From Talinum fruticosum (taxonomy: Eukaryota > Streptophyta > Magnoliopsida > Caryophyllales > Talinaceae), in contig JAITYX010000086.1 in assembly GCA_021018815.1 (NCBI GenBank), positions 124,001 through 188,000 of the forward strand: a DNA stretch of 64,000 bases. Reading direction: 5' to 3'. The translations under genes were made by a program, and so were the position numbers. The notes beneath the pieces were generated by a model that was not told the origin of the DNA, made no database searches, and saw nothing but the letters and a program-made list of their open reading frames with translations. Position 1 is the stretch's first letter. The number at the start of each line of letters is the position of its first letter. This document shows positions 23,057-34,379 of the stretch, in pieces.

Positions 23057-23289
23057 GAGCCAGCTTAGAATGTTGAAGGTCAACTAGATGAGTAAGCTCA
23101 ATCAGATCAGACCACTGAAGATCAACTAATTCAACCTATAAACTTGGTGAACTAGAGAACAGGTAAAGCATTCAAATATGCTTCGAGCCACCCACTCGAA
23201 AAATATCTTGTCTAACATCAACAGTGAGGTAAGAACTCGTTCTTCTTTGCAAAATTTGTGTGCATTCACTACATTCGTGTCATTAACGA

Positions 23290-24808
23290 AACCAGAAATA
23301 CATTAGAGGCCCTAAATGAACCCGAATGGGTAGAAGCCATGCAAGAAGAGCTTAATCAATTTGAAAGAAACCAAGTTTAGACTCGACCAAACGACCTTCT
23401 TACCACCCAGTCATAGGAACCAAATGGGTTTTCAAGAACAAACTGGATCAAGGTGGGTTAGTAGTCAAAAATAAGGCTAGAATTGTGGCTCAAGGTTACA
23501 ATCAAGAAGAAGGAATTGATTGTGGGGAAACCTTTACACCAAGTAGCTAGAATTGAGGCTCTTAGAATCCTTTTGGCATTTGCATCAAGCATGAATATCA
23601 AGTTGTATCAAATGGATGTTAAATGTGCTTTTCTTTATGGTTTCATTCAAGAGGAAGTCTATGTTGAGCAACCCCGTGGATTTGAAAACTAAGAATTTCC
23701 AAATCATGTTTTCAAGTTATAAAAAGCTCTTTATGGTCTTAAACAAGCTCCCAGAGCTTGGTATGAAAGACTAAGCAATTTCTTGGTTGAAAATGATTTT
23801 AGAAGAGGTCAGATTGACAAGACTCTTTTTATAAAAACCAAGGGGAAAGACTTTCTTATTGCTCATATCTATATTGATGATATAATATTTGGAGCTACTA
23901 ATGAAATTTTATGTCGAGATTTTTCTGAGTTAATGAGACATGAATTCCAAATGAGTATGATGGGAGAACTCAACTTCTTCCTTGGTCTACCAATCAAGCA
24001 AGACAAAGATGGCATCTATGTCCATCAATCAAAGTATACTAAGGAGTTACTGAAGAAATACAAGCATCAAGATGCAAAACATGTAGCAACCCCAATGAGT
24101 AGTAGTATAAAACTGGACTCGAGATGAAAAAGGTAAAGCGGTAGATCGAAACTCTATCGAGGTATGATTGGATCTCTACTGTATCTTACTTCCAGTCGAC
24201 CGGACATAATGTTTAGTGTATGTTAGTGTGCAAGATTTCAAGCTAATCCAAAAGAATCACATCTCACTGCGGTGAAGAGAATCGTTAGATATCTTGCGGG
24301 GACTCGAATCTAGGTCTATGGTACTCGAGAGACTCAGAACTTACTCTCACTAGATACTCGGATGCTGACTATGCTGGATACAAGATTGATAGAAAGAGCA
24401 CCTCAGGAGCTTGCCAATTTATAGGTCAATCCCTTATATCTTATTACTCAAAAAGCAGAACTCAGTAGCTTTATCAACTGCTGAAGCTGCGTATATTGCA
24501 GCTAGAGCATGCTGTGCTCAGATTCTTGGATCAAGCAAAACCTCGAGAGATCTTGGACTTTCATTCAAATCAATTCCAATCAAGTGTGACAATCAAAGTG
24601 CAATCAGCATCACTAAGAATCCATTTTAGCACTCAAACACAAAGCATATTGAGGTCAGGTATCATTTTCTAAGATATCATTATGAGAAAGGTGATGTTGA
24701 ACTTGAATTCATTCCTACCAAACTTCAACTAGCTGATATCTTTACTAAGCCACTTAGTGAGGATCAGTTTTGCTTTATTAGGAATGAACTTGGAATGATA
24801 AATGCATA
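23290..24808 (+). pseudogene. copia A reverse transcriptase and RNaseH
   Basis: RVT_2-type RT: NEPEWVEAMQEELNQFERNQ, RIEALRILLAFASSMNIKLY, QMDVKCAFLYGFIQEEVYVE, KALYGLKQAPRAWYERLSNF, the catalytic IYIDDIIFGATNE, and HEFQMSMMGELNFFLGL. RNaseH follows with STAEAAYIAARACCAQIL, KCDNQSAISITKNP and an IPTK-like end near 24720. Stops after NQV and FEN, a stop near 24125 and frame changes in RNaseH make it inactive, but the YIDD box is intact. Confidence 0.9.
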
Positions 24809-25347
24809 ATTATGTGCGTTTGCAGTTTCTAAGTGACTTAGAAACTTTATTGAATTAGACTCGACTTTTGAGAAAAATAGACATCAAACTTCTGAAATCA
24901 TCTCTAGATTAGTAGAATTTCATAAATTTCTTTTAAAAGTTCTCTTTGTCTCTCTCTCTCTCTTACATGTATCAACTAGCCATTAGAAGAAAAAAACTGG
25001 AATTATAACCATTGGAGAACAAAACAATCACACACGTCCGAGGCGACCGTTGGAGAGTTGGGTCGAACGAATATTGAAGGACAATTCTTTCTCTATATAT
25101 AGCGTCCATTTTCCTTCATTTCGCTACTTTACTCTCTACTTACTCAGTCTCTCGCATACCAGCTCTAAAAAAGTTCAGTGTTTTCGAAGAGCAAACCTTC
25201 TCTCTCAAGCAAAGCAAGAAACATCTCAAGTAAGCACCGAAAGCTCTCAGCTCTCTCTCTCTACTCTCTTATTTTTATTTCTCTCTCGTGGAGCTATCTT
25301 CTCTCTCTCTCAAAGTTCATCTCCTCTCTTCTCGAAACTCCTCAAAT
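24809..25347 (+). other. leader between pol and the envelope-like ORF of copia A
   Basis: Non-coding sequence with CT runs (24945-24965 and 25140-25320). It holds a promoter-like TATA at 25092-25102 and a pyrimidine-rich leader before the ORF start. Confidence 0.55.
25092..25102 (+). promoter_or_regulatory. TATA-like box ahead of the envelope-like ORF (copia A)
   Basis: CTATATATAGC lies about 255 bp before the MPKRG start codon, followed by a CT-rich leader. The equivalent position in copia B (minus strand, 33910-33922) reads TATATAAATAGC. This suggests an internal promoter driving the 3' ORF; that is inference from position and motif. Confidence 0.45.
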
Positions 25348-26542
25348 ATGCCGAAAAGAGGTTCCCACGCAGACTTTCTTGGTTCCGTAACCAAGAAGCC
25401 TCGAACCAAAAGCCAAGAGGGTCCTTCCAACCCCTCTAAAATCCTTGTCACCCAATACCTCAAGTTGGATGACAAATTCTTCCCAACCACAAAATTTTTG
25501 TGGTTGAACCACATCAAAACCACAGGGGTTTACAATTTCCTCTATTTCAGCGAGTTTATCTACCGAAAACCCGTCTCCGAGTTCTATTCAAATCTTTCTA
25601 GCTCTTGGGGATCCTCACCTCTAGAGTTCAAGATGTCGTTGTTCGAATCAACGTCTCTCTCCTTCACCGCTTATTCAAAGTATCATCTCTTTTCCTCAAC
25701 AACAACCCTATACCTTTCAACGAGGTTGCTGATGAATTCTTCGAGGAGTACGCAAAGAAATCCCTGAGTCATGCAAAAACTTTTCGGTGACTCGGATGAA
25801 GTCGAAGTTTGTCTTCTTTGTTTTCTGCTGATGAGAACCTTTTTCTCTCAACATTCCCGTAAAGAGAATCTGAATTCAAAGATTCTCAAGGCTCTTTTGA
25901 CATTCTAGAGGGCTACGAAGTAGACCTCTTCCCAGCAATCATTGAGTAGATGGCCTCTGTGCCAGCTCGGACAAAGAAATCCACCCCTTTTCCTTTTGGG
26001 CTCTTCTCACCTTCATCTTCAAACAATTCAAAGTCCCACTCCCTCGGATCCTAACGCGGTTTCGAGGTTGCCATAGTAGTTGGAAGAAAAGAGCTTCTAG
26101 GCTATGGATACCAGGAAACCCAACCGGGTGTCTAAGTCTACAGCTCACAACCGGGGAAACCTTCTCCTCCGCCACGGACTCATACTCAAATTCCACTCTC
26201 TCTACCTCCTCCACCTGGCGGTGCTTCCACCTTAGGTGCTTCTCATGTTAGCTCTTATGCTTTGCCTAATACAATGTTGGACGAGCTCTCCTCTATGTCC
26301 ACTGAGATCAAGGACACTCTCCGGTCATTCAAGACTGTCCTTCGATCTATGACCATAAACCAAAAGACAGACCGAGTCTCAAATCCAAGAGCGAGTAGGA
26401 CAAGCTCCTTGAGATGAAGGCACTGGTTAAGGAGCAGCAGGAACCGATCGAGCTCCTCTAAGAATGTCACTCCAAATCAGCTCGGGACCCGGTCGGCTTT
26501 AACACATCGGAAGAGTCCTCGAGCCTCGCCAAATCTCCTTCC

Positions 26543-26573
<31 letters not shown>

Positions 26574-26791
26574 CTGCGGGCTGAGGCAGCTCCTTCGAGG
26601 AGAAGGAGGCATGGGAGAAGGAGGAAGAAGGAGGAAAAAGGAAGCAGTCGAGGGACAAGGTGCTCCCGCCCTCAACCGGAGGCTGATTAGCTCGGACAGT
26701 GAGTCCGAGTGACTTAAAAGACCCTACCGACAAAGCTCGGTCGGCAGCGAGTCAAGCCCGAGGATGCACCGCCCTCCTCGACTTCCAAGAG
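25348..26791 (+). pseudogene. envelope-like 3' ORF of copia A, 5' portion
   Basis: Starts ATG at 25348 (MPKRGSHADFLGS) and continues KKPRTKSQEGPSNP, LDDKFFPTTKFLWLNHI and FLYFSEFIYRKPVSEFY to a frame change near 25600. Later pieces are scattered over frames to about 26780 and include a glutamate run (about 26535-26570). This is the extra protein that SIRE-like copia elements carry after pol; its function is unknown and no membrane-fusion feature is visible. It is interrupted at 26792 by a CACTA element and resumes at 31364. Confidence 0.7.
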
Positions 26792-26799
26792 CACTACTA

Positions 26800-27070
26800 G
26801 AAATAGTGGATTTTGTGACCGAATAAAAGCGAGTCACAATTTGTGACCATTTTTGTGACCACTTATAAGCGGTCACAATTTATGACCAAATTATCGGTAC
26901 TTAGAAATTCAGTCACATTTTATGATTGATTTAAAATCAGTCACAAAATTAAAACTTTAAAGTTTTGTCACTAATTTTGTGACCATAAAATAATTTAATT
27001 ATGGTCACAAAATGGTTAAGCTACTTTATTACAATAACAAAGCTTTCACCGGACTGATTTTGTGACCAAG
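26800..27070. repeat. left subterminal GTGACC repeat array
   Basis: More than ten copies, in both orientations, of TTTTGTGACC or GGTCACAAAA and close variants. Such arrays bind the transposase in known CACTA elements. Confidence 0.88.
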
Positions 27071-30000
27071 TTAAACCATCGCATCTCTCGCTCTCCATGT
27101 CTCTCGCTCGGGGCTCGATTCTGGCCAGCGACGCTTGCGGCGGCTGGCGACACCACAACGGCCGGAGCTTCCGAGGCTAGTGGTGACGATAGTCGCAGTG
27201 TGTCCCTCATACTCGTCTCTCACGCTCCATATCTCTTTCTGTCACTCACTCTTACCTTCAGGCGTCATTGTGCCCGACGACGCTTGCGGTGGCCGACGAC
27301 TCCACAGCGGCCGGAGATCCCGTAGCTGGCGGCCACTCCAGTGGCAGGTGTGTCCCCCTCCCTCCATCCCTCCCTCCCTCCCTATTCAGCTCTCGATCCG
27401 AATCGAGCTTTTTCTTATGGTCCGAGCATCATGGGCATCGTGGCTGGAGACTCCACCGACGTCGGGCGACTCCGGGCGGACGACTCCTCCAGAGTGGCCG
27501 TTACCTCTATCCCTCCCCTTCCCTCACCAGTAGGTAGCTTCCTCCCTCCCTCCCTCTTCTGTCCGAATCCGATGGCTCTGTGTCTTGATGGACATAAGCT
27601 TCACATGATGGTATGCATTTGTTTGTATGAGTTGGTCTCATTTTGCAGACATATAATAAAGATTGTGTTAAAAAAATTTGCCCAAAATCTTTGTTGTCTC
27701 TTCTCATTTGGTTGTTTCCCTCCGAATTGGATACTATCCAAACCGATTGTTTATAGACCGATTGTTTACTAGCTGCTAAATCTTTGGTGCAGTCAATCGG
27801 TGTCCTACTTTAATAATTATTGTCCGCTCTGTATATTTTTTACTGCAGAATTATTGCATATGTATATGTATGTCCGCATATGCCATGTTTTGATTGGACA
27901 ATTTCTGGAGCACAAGTACGCTAAAGTAAGATGAGGTGTTAAACTCAGTAACGGGCAAATTGTTGCTTTTCCGGCATATCGTTTAACAGATTGGTTTATA
28001 CAAGGGTTATCTTAAAAATTCCCTTTGTCCCGTTGGAATCTAAATGGGGAATATCTCGTGAATTTTTCTTCTTTTGTTTTTTTTTAAAAAAAGCTAATGG
28101 TAGATTCTGAAAGTTATGTATAACAAAAAATTATGAGGTGACTAGGCCCATGTAAGTGTACTTATTTTCTTGAATATTAATTAACAGGAGCATGCATACA
28201 TTAAGGTGGCTATACCTTTGCATATATAATTTGGCCAAGTATGGTTAGTTGAGTTTCGCCCTCTAGACAATGGTTTTATTTTTATATTTTTTTGATGGGG
28301 AAGCCTGTAGACAATGGTGCTTGAAATTTCACATGCATAGGGTGTTGGCTCAAAGGATTTGGTTTTATTGATTTGTCATAGATTTTGTCTGCAAAAAGAC
28401 AAGGGTAACTGACTTCCCGTATTTTTTTAATCGGGAAGCCTCTAGACAATGGGACTGAACAACGAATCGAAGGGTGGAGGCAAGAAGTTGATCGAAGAGA
28501 AGAGAAAGATGGTGGTTGTGGTTTTGGGGACCTAATACTGAGTCCGAGATCGTAATCTCCCCACCTGCATATCACGTGCATGTATTTCACGAACACAACG
28601 GCTAATATTTCATGGATTGATGTGCTTTTGTGGAGTGTTTGATTGTTTTTGTGGAGTATGGCTAATATTTCATGGCTCGGACTACTCCTATCGCATGGTT
28701 GTCGAATTCCAATATGTGCATCTTCCCTATCTCCTCTTATCTAGCTTGCATTTTCTAGATTCACCTTTTTCTTTTCACTGCCAATTGTTTTCCTTTAATT
28801 ATGATAAGTATGACATTTATGTCATTTCTTGACAAATTGTGTGTTTTACTTGCAATTCGTTCAAAAGGGTACACCAAGGTGGTCAAAAGAAAGTCTCGTC
28901 TTTCTCAAATCCTCCTGATTTAGGTATCCTATCTTCCACCGTTTTTATTTCTTATGTTTATTGATCCGTAATTTTGATTTTAGGGGAGTGGTTACTGGTA
29001 TGCTGATTTGGTCGATTCGTTGTTCTTTATGGAAGCATGTGTAGAAACCGATATCATTTACTATCAGTTTGTTTTGATTTTCTAACTGCAATCTCCCTTT
29101 TTGTTACTGAGGGCTCATTGTATTAGCTGACATTTTCCTGATATTGCTGCCAGTTATAAATGGAGAAGATCCAAATGTGCTTGCCGTTTCATCGGTGTTG
29201 TCGGTTTTATCTCTCGTATTCTCGTTGAATCAAGTTGGTGTGCCTATCCCCTGCTGTGTATGGACGTGTTGTTATGCTATTTAGTTCCCTTGAATTCCTT
29301 TGTGTATCCAGATTTGGCTTATTGGTTATGTGATTTTTACAGGGCGAAGACATAGCCGTGCAATGTTGATGAAGATTTACTTAATATTGCCAATTATCGC
29401 ATTGCTTCTCTCGGTTGCTTTTGCGGTGAAGCGATATTCTATTAGAGGTAATTTGCCTTGAGTTAAGGAAACCATTAGTTTTATGTAGTTACAACTTTTC
29501 CGTGAAATGCTATTTGCTAAAGAAAACAGTAGTGTATTCTAGAATCTAGAGTAATGATTAGCAGTTTAAAACCAATTTATGAATAAGATGATGTGTTCCA
29601 ACGAAGCACTATTACATGAAGTATGTAGAAGGGTTTTTATGTTTGATTAGATCCACAGGATGTTCTTGCTTCAAAGCTATAGCATCATTTCTAGCTCAAA
29701 AATACTCTACTTAGATTAAAGTTACATCATCTGTCTAAATTCTTTTAGTGAAGGATTGTGCCTAAAACTGGAGTTCATTAGAGGTGAATGTTATGACTTT
29801 TGTAAAGATAGGCTGAAGGAATTTCTAGTGATGGCTGGTGAAAGTGGAGTTTTAATAGGTCTAAAAAAGCATCTATCTCCTTTAATCCATCAATAGTTAC
29901 TTTATGTTGTTCTGCTTGAGTGGGTTAGCTTTGAACTACTTCTTAATGCCTATGTCAACAATCTCTTCGTCCAAAATGTTTTGAATATCATTAGGTCTTG

Positions 30001-30779
30001 TCACTCGCGCCGCTCCTTTTCTTTGGTGGCAAACCATTAAACATTATAGCTTTCCCTAATCCCTACTTTGATCATTGACTTGTATCATGCATATGATTTA
30101 CGAAGTGGGCTTGCAAGCAGCACAGAGAAACAGAAAGTACAAATTATTGAGGGTGTTCAAACTTTCGTTGGTAACTTCCTGTTGCTTTTCCGGTTCTCAT
30201 TACTTCGTTCTCACCAAGCAAACAAATTGAAATTGTTGTTTGTTAAACGTTGCAGGAGTGTTGGTGTAGATTTTTGTTGCAAGCACCACATTATCTATCA
30301 TTCATAACATGTCTCCCCTAAACGATCATCCTAAGCCCCTGCCACCAAGTAATGCCGATTATCAATGGCCTACAGGAGCAGATTCCAAGTGTTTCCCGAT
30401 AATTCAAAACCTTTTTTGACTTAATGATCCCCGATTAATAGGTATCATAGGCCTTTCCATCTGTGCCCTAGTTTGTGAATTTTGATCCGACTTTTCATGT
30501 CAATTGAAGTCTTTCACATGTTTTTAAGGCCTTAAACAATATTTTTATGCACTCGAAGATCAAATTCTTCCCTTTATAGTGTATACGCAATTGATTATGA
30601 AACTCAGGATCACCATATTGAAATATACCCTTCGGCATTTGAATTTCATCTTTCTATTATATGAGCTACTTGCGTGTGAGTTTTGGTCCGTAGCTTAAAT
30701 TTATCTTTACATGGAGCTATACAGATTATTGTATTTTATATATGAAATGCAAGACACACTTCCAACTATTACACACTTA
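27071..30779. other. interior of the non-autonomous CACTA: possible captured host sequence
   Basis: The interior is not transposon-like. A GC-rich block (27110-27550) holds repeated CGACGCTTGCGG- and GCGGCCGGAG-type phrases and CT runs, like a 5' UTR or first exon. Candidate exons bounded by GT/AG occur later. One at about 29342-29447 follows TTTTTACAG, encodes a basic start (RRHSRAMLMK) and a hydrophobic stretch (IYLILPIIALLLSVAFAV), and precedes GTAATT. Another, about 28860-28922, ends before GTATCC. A phrase like CTCTAGACAATGG occurs three times (28261, 28305, 28441). I recognise no gene; captured fragments are an inference. Confidence 0.4.
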
Positions 30780-31350
30780 AACACTTTTGTGACTGATTAA
30801 CAAAGTTGTCACAAAACTAAGCACAATATGTGTTCAATTTTCTCAAATGGTCACAAAACGTTAAGTACAAAACAGAATCGGTTACAAAATCAGTCACAAA
30901 AGTGTTTAAGAATAAAATGGAATCCGTCACAAAAGCAAGTCACAAATAAACATAATTTTAAAACTAAGTTAGTCACAAAAGCGGTCATAAAGTACCACGG
31001 CTTCAAAACTAAGCCGATCGCAAAAGCAGTAACAATCATATAACGGTCACAAAATGTCTAAAGAATAACGGTCACAGAATCAATCACAAATATTTTCGGT
31101 CACAAAGCGGTCATAATTTCTTACCGAAATAACAATCGCAAAATTAGTGTGAAATACAGAAGCGGTCACAATTTGTGAACGAAATTTCGTTCACAAGTGC
31201 GGTCATAATTTGTGACCGAATAGTCACAAAATCCATTTTCCGACAAGGAGTTTTGTGACCACTGAAATCGGTCACAAAATCGGTCACAAACCCCATTCGT
31301 GACCGAAAGTTGCCATTTTGTGACCGATTTTGGCGGTCACAAAATCCAGT
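30780..31350. repeat. right subterminal GTGACC repeat array
   Basis: About 570 bp with more than 25 copies of GTCACAAAA or TTTTGTGACC variants, mostly in the orientation opposite to the left array. It ends at the right terminal inverted repeat. It is clearly longer than the left array. Confidence 0.88.
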
Positions 31351-31363
31351 GTTTCTAGTAGTG

Positions 31364-32070
31364 GAGGATGAAACTCCGGACGATCTTATTCCGGGTCAGC
31401 CACTTAGAGCTGAGCCCATCCCGCAGCTATAAGTGTTGCCCCCGCCAAGATCTTCAAGATCTTCTCGCTCATACCATCGTAGGCGCACTGCCCGTTCATC
31501 CACTTCAGCTCATACTACTCCCACTCCACCATCCTAAATTTTTTTCTATTTTTGTTTTCTATTTTTTTTTCCGGACAAACAAATTGTATCTACTTGATAC
31601 ATTCTTCTCCATTTTGTTTTTGCTGAAAGGCAAGGGGAGAATATTTAGAAAATTTGTTGTCTTGTTTAGGGGAGTTTTTCTCACCCTTCTTGTACATATT
31701 TTCTATGCTTATGTCAATATGAATGAAGTTTTATTTCGTGCTTATTTACCTTTAAGTGTAACTCCTTTCTGAGTTTTAATTTCTTAGTATATCTTCCTCC
31801 GATATGTCAACTCGCTTATGTATCCTTACTCCGATATAAGCAATACTCTAAGTTCAAATCACTTCATTTCTATGCAATATTTCATTCTTAGCTCGATGCA
31901 ATCTAAGTATAATCGCTCTAATATGATCTAAGTCTGAATCACTTTAGTTATTTCTGCAATTCTATCTCTAAACTCGATATACTCTTTGAGAAAGAATGAA
32001 AACTCAGGCTTGTTGCACTAACAAAGCTTCTATCTAAGTGTGGAATGCCTTTCATCAAAAAGAGGGAGAC
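31364..32070 (+). pseudogene. envelope-like ORF tail, 3' UTR and PPT of copia A
   Basis: The 3' ORF resumes after the CACTA element (EDETPDDLIPGQPLRAEPIP) and runs through an R/S-rich end (SSRSSRSYHRRRTARSS) to a stop near 31535. AT-rich 3' untranslated sequence follows. AAAAAGAGGGAGAC (32057-32070) is the polypurine tract directly before the LTR. Confidence 0.72.
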
Positions 32071-33556
32071 TGAAGACTCGGATTCTACATCTATATCATT
32101 CTGAGTACTATTAAGAAATCATGTACAAATTTCATCTGTTCTATTTGATTACAAGTCATTCTGAGTGTTATAGAAACTTTTCTGAGTGTTATAGAAACTT
32201 TTCCGAGTGTTACGAAACTTTTCCGAGTGTTACGTAAACTATCGCATATGTTTTCATCCGATTCTAATTGACTCGTAAAGCACACTCTTGTTCATCAATT
32301 CACTCCGATGGTTCCGAGTCACTCGGACATCACTCAGATTTATCACATGATCAAACATTCACTCTAACTCTTTCAAACCAAGTTCTAGCTTCCTATTCTA
32401 AGGTAAAGTGAATTACAACGTTAATTCAACTTTGTAAGTCTCGCATGTTCTGAGTGAAATATATTTGTCTAGATCAAGTACCCATACTCTAATATTCTCT
32501 TCTCTAACTTGATCTTTCTCTAGACTCGACTCGGATAGAATTTGAGTGTAATGAATATTAGACTTAGAAAATTCCACTGTTCTAGGACTTAGATAATTAT
32601 GCACTTATTAATCTTAATTAAATTATTATCTGTGTTTAATCTTGGACCAAAGTATTTTATACTTTGAGAACCAAAATTGGCTTACTTTTGTAGGTTATCT
32701 AAACGAGGTTATCCTACTTTTTCTACTTCTAACCAAGGTCCGGACACTATGTTAGGGCTGTCTATTCCAAAACTTAAAATCATCAACGTTAAGCTCAACG
32801 GTGGTTTCCACCCTACTTTTTAGACACCACCAGTGGATTGGGACATCCTAAGGAGTCAAGAGCCATTGCACAACGTTCACATCTCAACGGATCTTTTCGA
32901 GCGACTCGAAGAACCGTTACACCGGTCACAGAGGACTTCTAATCGAAGATAGCCACAACGACTAATATGCTTCGTCACCTATAACTAGAAGCCGCTTCAC
33001 AAGACTTGAAGATTGCTAAACCCATTGCTGAAATTATATCTCTTTGTGTAATACTCATTCAATCTCTATCTTACAACTCCAAGTCTCTACTTAAAACTTT
33101 TTTGAGTTGTAAAGTCTTGTAATCCATCATAAACTCTTTCTTAATCTCTAAGTAAGGTCCCTTGACTGAGGTGTAAGGGTTAACTCAGCTCAGTTGTCCC
33201 TAGCTGTAAAGGTTACCTCGGTTTAGAAGTACTAGATCGGATAAGGGAACTTCTAAGTCTAGGAAAACTTTGTAAGGAATTGTTTAAGGGAGCAATTCTG
33301 GTTGAGTCATTCTACTATATTCTGTGGATTCAAAATAGTGGATTTGACTTGGTGCTTGGATTAGCATTGACTGTGGTTTTCTGCCCCATGAGGGTTTCCA
33401 CGTAATTTCGAGTTGATACTTTTTGAGTCTAATCTAGACTCGGATTGTCTTGATTATTCAGTTTAAACTTTAACCCTTCCATTATTGTTAAAATTTCCTC
33501 ATCACCCTATTCACCCCCTTCTAGGGTGACCAAGACTCTCCAAGAGTAAACCTTCA
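32071..33556 (+). repeat. 3' LTR of copia A
   Basis: A 1486-bp LTR that starts TGAAGACTCGG right after the PPT and ends GAGTAAACCTTCA. It shares the family hairpin CAAAGTATTTTATACTTTG (32648-32666) and a degenerate TATA box (CTATAACTAG, 32979-32988). Immediately beyond it is the interrupted 3' ORF of copia B on the other strand. Confidence 0.9.
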
Positions 33557-33922
33557 TGGTAGATATGAAGTTTTCCTCGATAAAATAGTGTTTGGCAACT
33601 ATGAGCTTTTGGTCATCGTAGGCAAGAGCTTTCCCTTTAGAAGGGCCCTTTTCGGGATTATCGGAATTGGTGGATTTGGTTCTAGCCTTGTCCGTGGCTT
33701 AACCTCCTTCCGCGGCACTTCCTCACTTAGGAATGTTTGAGTGAAAGTGAAAGAGATTGAGATTAAGAGAATAAAGAGAGTAAATGAATGAGAAAGAGAG
33801 TTGAGAGTTGAGAATTTGAAGTGGAACGAGTGTTTGAGCAAGTGATTATGAGTATGAGAGAAAAGAGAGCAAGAGATAGAAAAGTGAGTAAATGAAGACG
33901 AAGGGGTGCTATTTATATAAGA
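33557..33922 (-). pseudogene. copia B envelope-like ORF start with upstream TATA
   Basis: On the minus strand, a TATATAAATAGC box (33910-33922) precedes a leader rich in CT and an ORF region with KEVKPRTRLEPNPPIP-like residues that aligns with the start of the copia A 3' ORF. The open frame 33964-33599 includes leader translated by chance. It ends at the junction with copia A's LTR. Confidence 0.55.
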
Positions 33923-34379
33923 AGAGCTCTCACAGAACAAAAGCCTTTCTAACTCAACTCTCAAAGTAACAGTTAGCGGACCATTGGGTATTCTAGTGAC
34001 CAGCGGTTATATCTTGAAACTGCTTTCTCTAACCACTAGTTTTTAGACCTTTCGTGTGACAAAGTGAGAAAAAGAGTTTTTGAAAACATTTCCAAGATTC
34101 TCCATAGATCTAGAGATGATCTCAATATTTTGATGTCCATTTTTCTCATAAACTAAATCGACTCGGTGATGTGTCGAGTGACTCAAAACACACTTAGAAA
34201 AATTAATAACTCATAACTTAGTTTCATTTTGGTTCAACTGATCCATTTGTTATTCATTCGTAACATATAATAATCAATCAAATTCATAACAACTCATGCA
34301 ATAAATCAGAAAATTATACAATCATCATTTCAATTTCATTCTTAGTAAAGAAAAACTAATCTTCACTTAGAGGTTTTGT

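Larger units (their letters stand above)
26792..31363. mobile_element. non-autonomous CACTA element (4572 bp)
   Basis: Both ends carry CACTACTAGAAA, followed after three variable bases by TGGATTTTGTGACCG, in inverted orientation. A 3-bp duplication GAG flanks it (26789-26791 and 31364-31366), as expected for CACTA. Dense subterminal copies of TTTTGTGACC in both orientations fill about 26800-27070 and 30780-31350, the usual transposase-binding region. No transposase homology is present inside, so mobilisation would need a partner element in trans. Confidence 0.93.
21912..33556 (+). mobile_element. copia element A, SIRE-like, 5'-truncated
   Basis: A Ty1/copia element with, in order, GAG-pre-integrase, integrase, RT, RNaseH, an extra 3' ORF (envelope-like, as in SIRE/Maximus elements), a PPT and the 3' LTR. 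The 5' LTR, PBS, gag and protease are missing: copia homology starts abruptly near 21912. A 4.57-kb non-autonomous CACTA sits in the 3' ORF. The integrase-before-RT order identifies Ty1/copia; the post-RNaseH ORF and the TCATCAAAAAGAGGGAGAC-type PPT suggest SIRE. Confidence 0.88.

Noticed and set aside
27062..27772. Several overlapping open frames in the GC-rich block of the CACTA interior
   Set aside because: Three frames are open at once with degenerate internal repeats. I treat the block as possible captured first-exon or UTR sequence, not as a defined gene.
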